DNA of 64,000 nucleotides from Mesorhabditis belari (lineage: Eukaryota; Nematoda; Chromadorea; Rhabditida; Rhabditidae), in assembly GCA_958450365.1 (NCBI GenBank), contig CAUEEP010000725.1, positions 2,566,001-2,630,000 of the forward strand. The letters are read 5' to 3'. Positions 36,137 through 47,900 of the stretch are shown piece after piece. The notes beneath the pieces were generated by a model. The model had not been told where the DNA came from. It did no database searches and was given only the letters and a program-made list of their open reading frames with translations. Each line of letters opens with the position of its first letter. Position 1 is the stretch's first letter. Made by a program: the position numbers and the translations under genes.

Positions 36137-37675
36137 CCAATCTAGACTTTTTTATGGACAGCCCCACAAATCAGTGCTCTCTTCGGGTAAAGGGAGATGG
36201 TCTGTTTGTAGAAGATGGACTCTCTTATCAGTCCTCTTCAGCCTCGGGATCGACCCAAATTTGCCCCAGTGTTGGCCGGAAGAGATCCAAAGAAAAAGAG
36301 AAAGTTTTTGTAGATTTTATTCAGCTGATCTCATTGGGTAAAAAAGATCAAATTTTCGATGGATGCCTTGATTAAGTTAGTGAATGTAAAGGTTGTGTTA
36401 GCCTGAGATTTTGGCCTGGCATTGTTATTGACAGTTAAACACTGCATCAAAGCAGGCACTCGAATAAATAAGAGTCAATTTTTGCATGCAATTGAATTGA
36501 ATTGAATGCAAAAGTGTATATAATTGCGTAAAACAGAGTTCAACTTAACTTCTTGACCTTGAATTTTTGACTTGGGCTGAGCTTGGCCAAGTTCATTGCC
36601 ACAAGTTGGTAAATAAGAGATTTGACTCGTTTACAGCAAATTAAACTTTAACAAATGAATGCGGACGAACAAACGAACAAATGAAAACCAGTTTGTCCAA
36701 AAGTTCAAATGAGGTAAAATTACAATCCAAGAAGCTACAAATTGCCAAGGCATTCATTGACTTTAGCCTTGAAATCGTTGACCTCTAAACGTTACCTTTC
36801 ATCTCACTATCCGGTGTTTACTAAAAGTAATTCTTAAACCCATTTGAAATGCTCTATACAATGCTCGTTTACTACTCGACCCCTTCCAGTTCAGTTTGGG
36901 ACAAAGCTTTCCCGTTTAAACTTGCCTACACTTTCCCCATTGTTTATCCAAACACACTCATCGAAAATCCCTTTATCTTCAAATCTGCAACTCGATCTGC
37001 TTCGAGGCAAAACCTGACAATTACCAGAGAAAGCTGAATACTTTGTCCAAAAACTCTTATCGGTAAAGTGAAGGAATTGGAGTGAGTGTCTCTTTTTTCT
37101 CTTTCAATGGAAAGAGAACCTCCCTCGGCCCTCCCTACTGATCTCCCGATTGTAAACGTGTCGAGTAAAGAGTGATTAGAGGGATTGAAGAAACCGAGAG
37201 TTTTTCCGAAGCAATTGGCGCCACTGATTTCTCGTGACGCCCACCAGTTTGCCTTATTCAGCCTATAAGCCCGAAAAGCTCCATAAATTCACGCTTTGCA
37301 CAGGGGAGGAGAAGCCCATTCTGATTACGGTATTAGGGTGTCAAAGTCCTGTGGCTGGAAATAGAAAATTATCACCGAAAGTGATTCATTGAGTATAGTT
37401 TCTGGGATTTCTGATTTCCGCTGATGGTTGGGCAAATCGGAGAATGAATGGGATCAATTGAAAGTTGAGGGAAGCTTGATGTGTGAATAAACTGTGGTAT
37501 AAGTAAGTAAACTTGCTGGTGTCAAGCTTTGTAGTTTTCGCGGTTTTTATTCATTGAACCCATTCCTGATTAATGAACCAAGGATGTTTTAACGGATCTC
37601 AAGCCGTAAGCAATGCCAGCCCTGAAATTTGGTTCAAATCAGATCTGAAGAAAAGCTCACTAACTTTTTCAACTT
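36137..37675. other. Intergenic, no gene seen
   Basis: Downstream of gene B. There is a GC-richer word block near 36545-36605 (CTTGGGCTGAGCTTGGCC) of the dispersed family. The 62-codon frame at 36849 and those near 35973-36375 have no support as exons. Confidence 0.45.
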
Positions 37676-37679
37676 ACAA

Positions 37680-38045
37680 CGATTTTCTAAACCAGACCTA
37701 GCTACCAAACGCTCTCGTAGAATTCTAAGAAGCACGTATTTTTGATTTCTTTCCCCATGAGCACTGGTTTACGAAAAAAACGTGTGCAAAGCTTTAAAAT
37801 TTTTAACAAACCGTGTCGGAGAACACCTATAATCGCCTATAAAAGGGCGCCACGCCAGAAGGCGGTTAAACAGTGACGGCCTAAGGGATAGGGTGCTAGA
37901 CCCCGAAACCAATGTCATGCTTGCTAACGGGTTCGATTCCTGTCGCCGTCAAATTTTTCGCTTTTTTATTACAAGCGTCTTTTGTTTCTTAGAATTCTAA
38001 GAAATTCTAAGAAATTTTTTGTGGCTAGGTCCGATTTGGAAAATC
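37680..38045. repeat. Inverted repeat around a tRNA-like core
   Basis: The left arm (37680-37735, with GACCTAGCTACCA and AGAATTCTAAGAA) pairs imperfectly with the right arm (37975-38045, TTCTTAGAATTCTAAGAA and TGGCTAGGTCCGATTT). The tRNA-like sequence at 37875-37950 lies between. GC-richer GCCAGATCC-type words continue at 38065-38160. Confidence 0.6.
37875..37950 (+). tRNA. tRNA-like gene or relic
   Basis: The 5' end GACGGC and 3' end GCCGTC are perfectly complementary, giving six acceptor pairs, with T and A at positions 8 and 9. A T-arm ACGGG-TTCGATT-CCTGT folds with one G-T pair, and a B box GGTTCGATTCC is present. The D-arm is passable (CCT..AGG), but I cannot assign a clean anticodon stem, so no isotype is given. 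It is the best tRNA candidate in the window but probably a tRNA-derived repeat, given its place inside inverted arms. Confidence 0.35.
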
Positions 38046-38211
38046 GGTGGAAAGTTGAAACAGTTCCCTAGTCAGGCAAGGTCAGAAGCCAGATCCAGAT
38101 CTGGCTTTTGGCGAGCCTGCGTTTTTTAAACGGAACCTAGCTTCTGACTGGCCTTGGCGCGGTCGAAAATTACTTGAAACGACCTTATCTCTGACTATCA
38201 ACCGGTTTTAT

Positions 38212-38247
38212 AAGTTACTGTAGTCTTTTTTTGAGACTACAGTAACT
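38212..38247 (+). other. Hairpin with 14-base arms
   Basis: AGTTACTGTAGTCT and AGACTACAGTAACT are perfect complements around a T-rich loop. No gene is adjacent. Confidence 0.75.
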
Positions 38248-38356
38248 ACAACTTGAGAAGGCTGAAAAGCTGCAGTACTCCAGTCTGTAATTGCTGGACT
38301 TTGAGTGTATGCGTCTCGAAAAGGCCATGGAAATAAAAGGCAACAATAATACCTCA

Positions 38357-38408
38357 ATAATGCCAGTAATGCCAGTAATGCCAATAATGCCAGTAATGCT
38401 GATAATGC
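38357..38408 (+). repeat. 9-base microsatellite
   Basis: About five units of AATGCCAGT and variants. They create the Met-Pro-Val run of a 134-codon open frame, which I do not regard as a gene. Confidence 0.85.
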
Positions 38409-38699
38409 ATCGTTTCTTCATCTTCATCAGCCTGATTACCTTGCAAACCTGCAAACCTTATAAGTTCAAGTCCAACTCATCAATTGCCTCATGCAAAGAC
38501 GAGGTAACCAAGAGGTATTTGCGTGATGTGGAAAGAAGCTTATCACACGTTGCGCCGTTTCCTTTCTTTTCCTCCCAAAATTTCCCTTCTTTTCCCTCCA
38601 AAATCCCCTTCTCCACCCGCCATAAACCGGCAATAAAATCTAATTTACGATGTGCTACCTGTGGGATTTATGTTTTGTTTGTGTATCGTGCTTAATTTG

Positions 38700-39720
38700 T
38701 TCAATTCCCGGTTCACCAATCCATCGGCAATACTTGATCTCATACTTACTTGTTTTTTCTACAAAACTATGTGTCATATTTTGCAAAATCAATGAGATCA
38801 TAGAGTACAATAGAGTTTTGTAATCAATAATCCATTTCCTATTTTTCTCTGTTTATATTTTTATTCTAGTATCATCGGATTTTTGCGTGGTTTGAGTGAG
38901 TCACCATTGGGAAGATTGTAAATCCGATCATGAAAACAGAAGTTCAAAAAACGGAAAAGATCTACAGCTTAATCTAGATCGAAAGAACCTTTCAATAATG
39001 AGCATTTTTATTCACTTGTTTTAAAACTAAAAGGATTTATGTAAAGCATTATAAGTAAAACAAATTAGCAACTGCTTGCTAGGCTTAAAATACTAGTCTT
39101 TTTGCCTGTAGTAAAAGCAATAGATAGTACTACTTCAGATCTTTCGAATTAAACTCCTTAGTTTTATTTTAGTTATCTAACTTTCCGCTTAATAGTCCAA
39201 GACCAAGAGCAAACAAAAAGAATCCTTCGTCAGGATCAATTTCTAATTTTCGAAACCAAATGACTCAAATCTCATAAACTAAAACCTAGAACTGGCAAAA
39301 AGACAAGCAAAATCAAGGCCTTGTTTCTTAATTTTGGCGACCCCGTGGTAACTTTTGGAACTTTCCAGGATGCAATAAATTCAGCAATTAATCATAAATT
39401 CTACGCGTAATTTTAAATAAAATATATAGTGTTGTGCTTAATGCATCTTTTTAGCTTTCTAAGACAATACATTAACCTAAGCTGAAAAACAACAATTATT
39501 CATAAATTCTACGCGTAATTTTACATAGAATAGAAGAAACGTAACATTTTTGTAATAACTTTGACAACCCTAGTCGAACAGTACAAAAAGCACTATGCAA
39601 AACGATGCTGAAAAGCAGTTAAATTCGAGTTTCGAGTTTCAAAAGTTGTCTTTTTCCGTCTTTTCCTGTAGAGAAGTGTCGTAAAAATGTCTGTAGAGTT
39701 TCAATTTCTAAACGAAAAAA
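38700..39720. other. Intergenic, short direct repeats only
   Basis: The words CATAAATTCTACGCGTAATT occur twice, near 39392 and 39500, about 107 bases apart. No exon seen. Confidence 0.5.
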
Positions 39721-39723
39721 CTC

Positions 39724-40282
39724 TCAACTCTTTTGGTTTTTGAGAAAATCATTCTTTTGTAGGCGCAACACTATAGATGCTGTATTGTTACAGTTTCCAT
39801 AATGAACAGTTTTACTCTGGTATCCCGTAGTGGGGTAAAAAGTGGTGGATATTGTACCAATTTCTATGCAAATCAAATGACTCTTGAATCCTATACAGTT
39901 AAAAAGCGGCGCACTTGGTGTGACCGGCGAGTGACCATCAAAAGTGACAATTGAGGAGGGAATGGAGGGGGAAAGATGGCTTTGAACTATCAAAGCCGAC
40001 TGTATCCATCGAGTGATACTTGATACCCACTTTCTGAAGGTTTTTTATAAATCCAAACCACTCTTGAGTAATCTTTGTAATCTTTTTTCCCCTTTTTCCA
40101 TTAACCACGGGACACCACTTCAAACTTGTCATATGCAAATTTTGAGCGGCGTTTTTGAGGTGCAGTGGCTCATTCAGTTCGCCAATACTGACAGTTTTGT
40201 CATTAGATGGATCAAAGTTTCTTTGCTGATGGTTTCTAATCACAATCTTATAACTCTTACAATTCATACAGTACCCTATCAT
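39724..40282 (-). CDS. Doubtful coding candidate, two overlapping frames
   Basis: One frame of 114 codons (40282-39938) opens MIGYCMNCKSYKIVIRNHQQ and includes KITQEWFGFIKNLQKVGIKY. A second of 89 codons (39993-39724), overlapping it by 56 bases in another frame, includes TFDGHSPVTPSAP and CIEIGTISTTFYPTTGYQ. Both have a protein-like composition in DNA where stops are otherwise frequent, so they may be one gene split by a frameshift or by an intron I failed to place. I see no signal peptide and recognise no family. Chance is a real alternative. Confidence 0.25.
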
Positions 40283-40653
40283 TTTGCTAACTGATTTTGA
40301 ATTCTAAACCACGCAAAATTTGCGTAATCACGCTGTCGATCATGAGTTTGGCTGTTGACTAATTTCTCGTGTTTCTTTTCCATTTTCTGATATGAAAAAC
40401 GGAAATCTGACGTCTTTGCGCACCGGAAATCGATTTAACCAAAAGAAAGCCAAAAAGAAAGTACACTTTTTCATATACCGTAACGAAAATTGGTGTCTTG
40501 TAAATGGGAATGAGTGGGGTGGATGTAGTCGAAGATTGGTCGAGTTTTGATTTCAAAAATGGTTAACAACTAGTTATGTAGCTGTTGTATTTCATTTTAG
40601 ACTTAAAGAGCTTAATGTTAAATCTTTTGAAACCTAGTTTTGAAGTGAGTAAG

Positions 40654-40690
40654 ACTATCAGCTTACTAGTAAAACTAGTAAGCTGATAGT
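40654..40690 (+). other. Perfect 16-base-pair hairpin
   Basis: ACTATCAGCTTACTAG, loop TAAAA, CTAGTAAGCTGATAGT. The arms are exact complements. No flanking gene; it could be a small fold-back insertion or an RNA structure. Confidence 0.9.
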
Positions 40691-43600
40691 AAGAAGTCCG
40701 AAGTTAGGGTACGCTTAAATTGAATTGATGATTAAATCTCCACAACTTTTTGTATTTGCTAATTGTACATTTTAACAGAAGATTACTAACTATGCAAATA
40801 TTACTTTATATTTAGAATTTAAAGCTTTTCGAACTTACAGAATCTATTCTTTGACTTAAAGTCTCAAAAAAACCATTGCCAATCAACCCATTTGTGTATC
40901 AATTCACCTAATTTGGGCACTTTTCACACTATTGTTTGCCGGGTGAGGGAATAGCCGAAAGGCATTTTTGAGATAGATTTGGAAATGATGGGAATGATAA
41001 TGGGGAGTGTGACAGGAAACAAGGGACATCCCATTCATTCATTCACCTATTCGTTTCCCTTCACTCTTTTGTAACCTCCGGGGATCCAATGTGACAAGCG
41101 TTTTTCTCTCTCGAGATCACTCTACAGTCAACTAACAATCTGTTGGGGCATTTTTTCGATACCAATTATCTTGGTGAATAGGTGGGATTTTAGGTGACCG
41201 TAAACTTTGGAGTACTTCACCTTTCCTCCATTTCTTACTTGTGGTTTTACGGATCTACTCTTTTGGTGATTTCCAGGGTTGTCTTTGTCATGGTTCCATT
41301 TTTTGTCAGACCAAGCTAGGCCAGGGTTAGGTTAGAAGCCAAATCCTCGTCGTTTTTATTGCAGCTTTACTGCAATAGTATCTTGGTCCACTAGTAGCCA
41401 GTCATAAACCTTACTTCTGGCATAGTTCTTTGACCTGGCTTTCACCGTATCTTTTCTGCAAGCTTGATCTTACAGAGTCTAATAAATCCTGGTTAAAATA
41501 TCAGTTTTGCCGGAAAATCTTGTCCGCTTTTTTGAAATTCTCGTTTATTAATGAATAATTAGCCGAACAACGTGTGGTTTGCTTTAAATAAAAAAATTAA
41601 ATATTTCATTTAGTTCATTTTTAGACGAATTGGAGTCCGCTTCCAAAAGGGAATTCTTGTCTTTCCTAAAATCCTTACAATAGATATAGAAATTATCAAA
41701 TATTATGAAAATTCTCCTTCAAATTCTTTCTGAAATTCTGAAAATGTGTCTATCTACCTAACTTTTCATTCTCTATCTCTTGTCTTTTAGTTTCTGTCTT
41801 TTAAAAATAGTTTCTGCGACAAAAGGTGGTCAAATCGGAACTTTGAGTTTCATCGTTTTTGACTGCTCGACTTCATACTTTTAAAAAATTAACTTGAGCT
41901 TGAGCTAAAAAATTAACTTGAGCTTGAAAACTTGCGCTTTTCAGAATTTCTTAAGGGACACTTTGCAAATAAATAATAGAACTTTCAGACCATAAATTAA
42001 TTGGTTCATTCCAAATTTCATTTCAAAAAATAACCTTTAAAACAGCGGAAAAGACTTTCTGGCCAAGACGATATTCATATTTATTCTGATGCAACTATTC
42101 TTTTTTCTCACTTCAATACCTTGCTCCAGAACTATGCAATCATTCTACAAAACTTACAAAACTTTGCCACTAAATGAATCTGTAGATTTACAAATTTTGT
42201 CCCGGGTAAAGATAGGAGGAGCAAGTCAACCGGGGGTACGTTACTAGGTGATTGGTCATTAAGCAGATAAGAGACCCATTTAAATGGTCTTCATCAAGAA
42301 ATTTTATTTTCAAGTTTTTCATAATTATAACACACTTTTTTGTAAAAACTTGTCATGGGTTTTCAAAAAAAAAACATTTTCCCTCTAACTCTACGACTCC
42401 TCGACTCACTTTTTTCTATACTTTAGCGAAATTAAACTCTATTTAAAGCTTTAATGAATTTTAAACTCAAATCTGTAATAAACGCATACTATTCTTCGTT
42501 TGATTACTAAACTTCAACCTTTTGCACATCAAGTTTGACCCCAAGGCCATCTCAACTGCTCAATTCTTGAAGTGGCTCACCAAATTGGTTCAGACTAACC
42601 ATTTGGTAGTAAATGGGGAAAAGGATTCAATAAGAGATCCAACTGTTGCATAGTGGTACCATTTCTTACCGGCTGTCTCTCTCACAGTTCTTTTTGTGGC
42701 CGATCCTCACCCTTGCCCCTAATTACTCCTTTATGATGGGTGTCATAAAGAGTTTACAAGAGACAGTCATTTCCGGAGTTCTGGAGTAGTTCTAGCTATA
42801 AAGTATCATGAAAAACTCAAATTGTTCTCATAACTTTTACAAGAACACTTTAATGTATCGATTAGGTTCATGTTTCTAGAGCTGTTATCATTGTAATTTA
42901 GCCGAATGTCTTTAAAACTTTCATCGAATTTCTCATTGAGAGAATACGAACACGTTTGAAGTTTGAAAAGATGTTAACGTTTCGTACCAGATTTGAAAGG
43001 AGATTCCAAAAGTTCGACGAAATTGTAATAGAACATTTTGGCAACACTTATTAGCAAGAAGATTGTGAGTTTCAGATGTAAAGTGGTGATTCTGTTTTAT
43101 TGTTTAATTGAGCAATTGCAGCTAACTTAACGTTTTTCTATTGTATGAAAGTTTTGGCATTGTACCGAATTGTGCAACTAAACCAAATGAAAGTCGACCA
43201 AAGCTTTCATTTTTATTTATTGAGCTATGTGACTGTGACACTTGTGACAAGACTACATGATCTCTGAAAAACTCCCAATTTTTGAAACCTTTCTATGAAC
43301 TTCATGAGTAATTGTTTCTCTTATTTTCTTACCTTGTTTCTCTTATTCTCACAAAACATCTTTGTTCAATATCTGATGAATGAATGAGTGAAAGAAACCC
43401 GTAATCCTGTAGCAATTGCAAGGAAACCCTATTCGATCTTGGGATATCTTGTTAGCTCTTCATTTGCCTATGATCAACTCAACAATTTTTTTTCCAATCT
43501 TTCAAGAAAATAATATAAACATGCTAAGACTAACTCTTGATCTTTTGGAGTTTCGTTCTTAGACAAGCAATCATGGCACTTCCTCTTGGAAACTTGATCA

Positions 43601-44511
43601 TGTTATTATTGTCTGGTAAAAGTGATAAATCATGATAAATTAAACTAGATATCACTATTACTCGTACAAAGAATCCACTTTGAATTGCTCTGGATAAAAT
43701 TTGTCATTGATGTAGAAAGTTTTTCACTGTTTAGTTCAATTGTTCATAAAACTTTTTGTCTCTTTCAAGGCCCAATCCTTTAAAACCTTTCAAAGTTGTG
43801 AAATTTGGTTAATCGAACTAAGCAAGAGTAGGGTTTCTGGTCAAGTTCTTCTTGTTTAAACCTTTTTAAGGATGAAAACTATAGGTTTCCCACTCTACAG
43901 ATCTTCAGGATTACTGTAGTGAAGGCTACTTATAAAGAAAACGAAGCAATTTCAAATAAAAGATAGGAACACTGTTTACTCCAACAGAAACAGTTATCAA
44001 ACAGTGTTTTTCCTGAATTCATGGAACAGCTTAAAAGCTAAGCTCTAGTTTTTCCTCTCATCACTCCATTACCTTTAAAATCTACCAAAAACTCCTAACT
44101 GTTTTCATTTAATTTTTGAAAAACGTGAGCTCTGAAGCCCTTCTCGTAATCCTTGGATCCTCCCAGGTGTCCTTTCGCAAAAAGCGACCATCCTAATCCT
44201 TCCGAAAAATATGTATTTGCGCGAGAGGCACTTCCGTTTATTGACCTGCAAAGTTTATGACGCATTTTTTGATAAAATTCTTTGATCTTGTAAAGTTTAC
44301 TTGCATTTTTAAGCTTGATCAGGTTACAGTCAGCTGGGAGAGAGGTGACCGCTTATTGGACTATCCAAGCCACGCCCATGTCGTAAAAGTGTTAGCGCTG
44401 GCTAGCAATTTGCTTGACAATGGTGCTAATGATAAAATTTATTGCTTTAAGCTAAATATTACAGTACTTAGGTTTCGTTTGTGACTTTTAGCGGGCAAAG
44501 TATATTTTCCC
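40691..44511. other. Long intergenic region, likely upstream of the homeobox gene
   Basis: I see no gene in 3.8 kb of AT-rich DNA. A GC-richer block at about 41310-41470 (GGCCAGGGTTAGG, GAAGCCAAATCC, CTTCTGGC) belongs to the dispersed family. A near-tandem AAAAAATTAACTTGAGCTTG pair occurs at 41884-41930. Distant regulatory elements of the homeobox gene may lie here but cannot be named from sequence. Confidence 0.45.
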
Positions 44512-44582
44512 TGACCGGGATCGACTCCATGCTCTTTGAAACGTTAGCCAAGACTGCTAGCCACTCAGCCAAAATGCTTGGA
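44512..44582 (-). repeat. tRNA-like sequence
   Basis: On the minus strand, TTGGCTGAGTGGCTAGCAG is a good A box and GAGTCGATCCCGG a B-box variant at tRNA spacing. The ends do not form a proper acceptor stem. The degenerate sequences at about 3820 and 9545 resemble it. Confidence 0.45.
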
Positions 44583-44999
44583 TAGATTGCACTAAATGAC
44601 GGGTTTCAAATACAGTAAATTACAATGCCTTAAAGTAATCTAGAATAAAAGAAAACTAGAGCCAAAATTCATTTAAGAATAAAAGCAAACTAAAGCTGAA
44701 CTATGGCTTTCCTTTAACCACCCAAAAATCAGGCAAGATATTTATAAACAAATTATTACTTTGTAATCAATACAATCTTTTCTCATTTCTGAACATCATT
44801 CCTGACTATCATAGGACTCAAGATTGGGGCCCATCCTCTCTCTAATGGGAGGTAAGTGCGTGTTTCCGGTCCCCACGCCCCAGGTGTGGGATAAAATTGA
44901 AGAAAGGGATTCATCCACTCATCTCCAACCATTCATTTCACTAATAGCTTGACCTCATAGATTCATAAATTCTTTTCTTTGAATTCTTGATTCCTAACG

Positions 45000-47900
45000 A
45001 TGAGCAAGATGAAGAAAAAGAGCAAGCCGGCCAATCCGCTCGCCTCATTGAGCTTGAAAGATTTGACGGCGAAACAAGTGAGTTCATGCGCGATTTTTGA
45101 TAATTTTGATTCTTAGCTTGAAGTCAATTTAAAGCCAAAACTTGTCACTTGTTTTCTTTGTACATAGTACTCCAACTTGAGATCGATTCTCACTTGAAAA
45201 CTTGCTTTCTGGGTAGAACTTTGATAGATCAATTTTCCACGACTAGGTGAATAAAATGAAATTTTTTCTTAGGAAAATGAAAAAACGTTTAATCAGATCA
45301 GCTTAAAACGGTTTAGGCTTTAGTTTTTAACATTTAACTGTTCGGCATTTAAAACTAAGACAAGTATTCCAAATGACCATTGCAATCCAATAGCTAGCTA
45401 AACATTTTGGTCTAAAATAAGTTCTATGCTTCAAAAGTTTCACAATTATTGAAATCAAATATTTTTCTCATTGTTGTCAGCCCTTTACTGGCCAATCAAT
45501 ATGTAGATTCAAGTGATGGCGGAGTGAGTGGGGTGGTTGATATCGAAACAATGATACAGTCACCTCCGCTCTCTGCCACACAAACAGGGGTCATTTGCAT
45601 AATCGGGTGAGATGGAATGGTAAAAGTTTTTGACTACCTGTCTATTGGGAAATACGAAATGAGTCAAATCATAACTGGATTAAATCGTAGACTCTTTGGC
45701 AACTTGTTATCCAGTTTTCTTACAATCTGGCAATGTTGCTTGAACCAGAAGGATATATTTTGCCAAAAAGTCTGTATAGCATTTTTATTTCTAATTTTAA
45801 GCATTTTTAAGTATAGGCTGCGAAAATCTGGGACTTGTCAGTTCAAACAAGTTCATGTCTATAAACCTTTTCGTAACGTGGTAAGCCCAAGCCTGATCCA
45901 GACTTGGCTTCTGCAAAAAAAAGCCAATTTTTGCCGATTTTCAATCATCTTTTTCTAGGCACTGGATAAAGTTAAAAATATGTGTTATATTTCAAATAAA
46001 TCACCCACCCTCTCTATTTTAATTTGATACCTAAACGCGTAGAAACAAACGTACTGACGTCGAGATATGAGCGTTTGTTTGAGAGTAAACTTAGACGACG
46101 CGACGCTCGACGACGCTCGAAGCGACGACGGCCGAGATGGCCATTCTATTAGAGTTTTTACGGTATTTACAATAGATCCTTCAGCCTACTTATCAAATTG
46201 ATCAAATCACAACAATTTAGATATTACAAAATCACTGCAATAGAATAATTTAGATATTATAAAGCCACTACACTATAGTACAGTTAACCTCCTTAGCTAA
46301 CCACTGAATCCGGCTTTTTATGGTTAAGAAACCATGACATAAACCATCAAAGATTTATAATTATTGTGGAATCACTCAGGCCATGAATCCCAAACCAGCT
46401 GCCAACTACGGTAGTTTCTCGAAAACTCACCCAGCCATTCATAAATTTCCCCTAGCTGTCTATCTGTTCCCTCTTTCAGTTTCAGTCTCTTTTCCCCAAA
46501 TCAGTCTCTGCAAACCTTCGTCAGTGGGCGGTGCTACGTCCGTTGTCCAAAAAATTCCCCCAAAATTCTCTATCTCTGTTATTTCAAGGAGTGCCAAGCC
46601 CTCCCCTAAGCCTCTTACCATTTTCAAAACCCAAACGATTTTCAGTCTCACTCTCTTCCCCGACGCTTATAGACGATTTTCGTCACCTCCTCGGGATAAT
46701 CATGCTCTTGTTTTCACTCGCTTTTCCCCATAAGAGCTTTATAGGTTTATAGAAGCTCAACACTCACAGATTATCTGTTTACTGCTAATAGGATTTTACT
46801 TATACGATCATTTGGATTGTTTTAGACTAATACTGATTATCTGTTGCAAAGCTGTTATGCAACTGGAGAGACTGGGAATGATTAGATGCCCCAAATTTAG
46901 GGGTATTTGTTGCATAATGGGTAAACAATGAAGTGAATGTGTAGGTGGTCGCTGGGGCTTTATCAAGAGCTTCTAGAGTCAATAAAGAAACTAAGAATAT
47001 TGAAGAGAATTCTCAAAGCTTGCATCAACGAACTTACCATTTTCGAGAAATTCGGCTATAAGTAAGAGCTTTTACTTTAGCTGGATTTTTAGTTAATCTT
47101 TCCCAAGTGTTCCGAACAAAATTTTCTAAACTAAACAATGCTTTAAGTATGAGATTGCATTTTCTTGAAGAAGTTCAACAATTTCTCAAATTTACATTGA
47201 AAACTTATCGAAAACATTACTTTAGATGGCGTACTCATCTGCCGCTTTCGCCGCATACACTCACTTTCCATCATCATCGGCGGCAACGGCACAAGTGAGC
47301 ATTCGATAGCATGATAATCTTTAGTTTCTAACAAGGGAAAGGTGCCGAGTCAAGCTGGCCTTTTGACTCGAGACCAGGTCGATTTTATAGAGTTGGCCAT
47401 GGGATCTTGAATCCGTTTTCTGTTTTTGTAGGACCCTTTGCAAACGCCTGATATCTAAATTTTGGACTCCTTAAGAAGCTGTCACAGGCTTCCTTAACAG
47501 TAGCTTTCAGAAATGTGGCAGCAAATGTCAAATTTTTCAATATTTATCACTAATTCTGATATTTTAGATAGTTCCAGCTTTTGTAAATTATTTGTGGAAG
47601 TTACAGAAATCGCGGTATAAAACTCGAGTCAATAATTCAATGTAAATACGTAACGAAACAGTTTTTAAAAAGCAAAAGGCGAGAATGGGGCTCGAACTTG
47701 GGGCAAAAATTGTAATACGTTCGGTAGTCTGGCAGACTATCCACTAGACAAGCGTGTGACGGCCTCATAAGGAGCTCGAAATTCAAGGTGATCTTCTATC
47801 TGAAATATCTCACGTTTGTCAAACGTTTTGCAAAAACTAAAAACGGATTCGATATCCCATTGTCGATTCTATAAGATGGACCTGGTCTCGAGTCAAAAGG

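Noticed and set aside
38291..38695. 134-codon plus-strand open frame
   Set aside because: Driven by a 9-base microsatellite and T/C-rich sequence; no splice or domain support.
44257..44484. 75-codon plus-strand open frame upstream of the homeobox gene
   Set aside because: Lies next to a tRNA-like repeat, has no splice partner and no known domain.
46383..46733. 116-codon plus-strand open frame in homeobox intron 1
   Set aside because: Low-complexity Ser/Pro/Phe composition, no domain, overlaps other frames and lies inside a well-supported intron.
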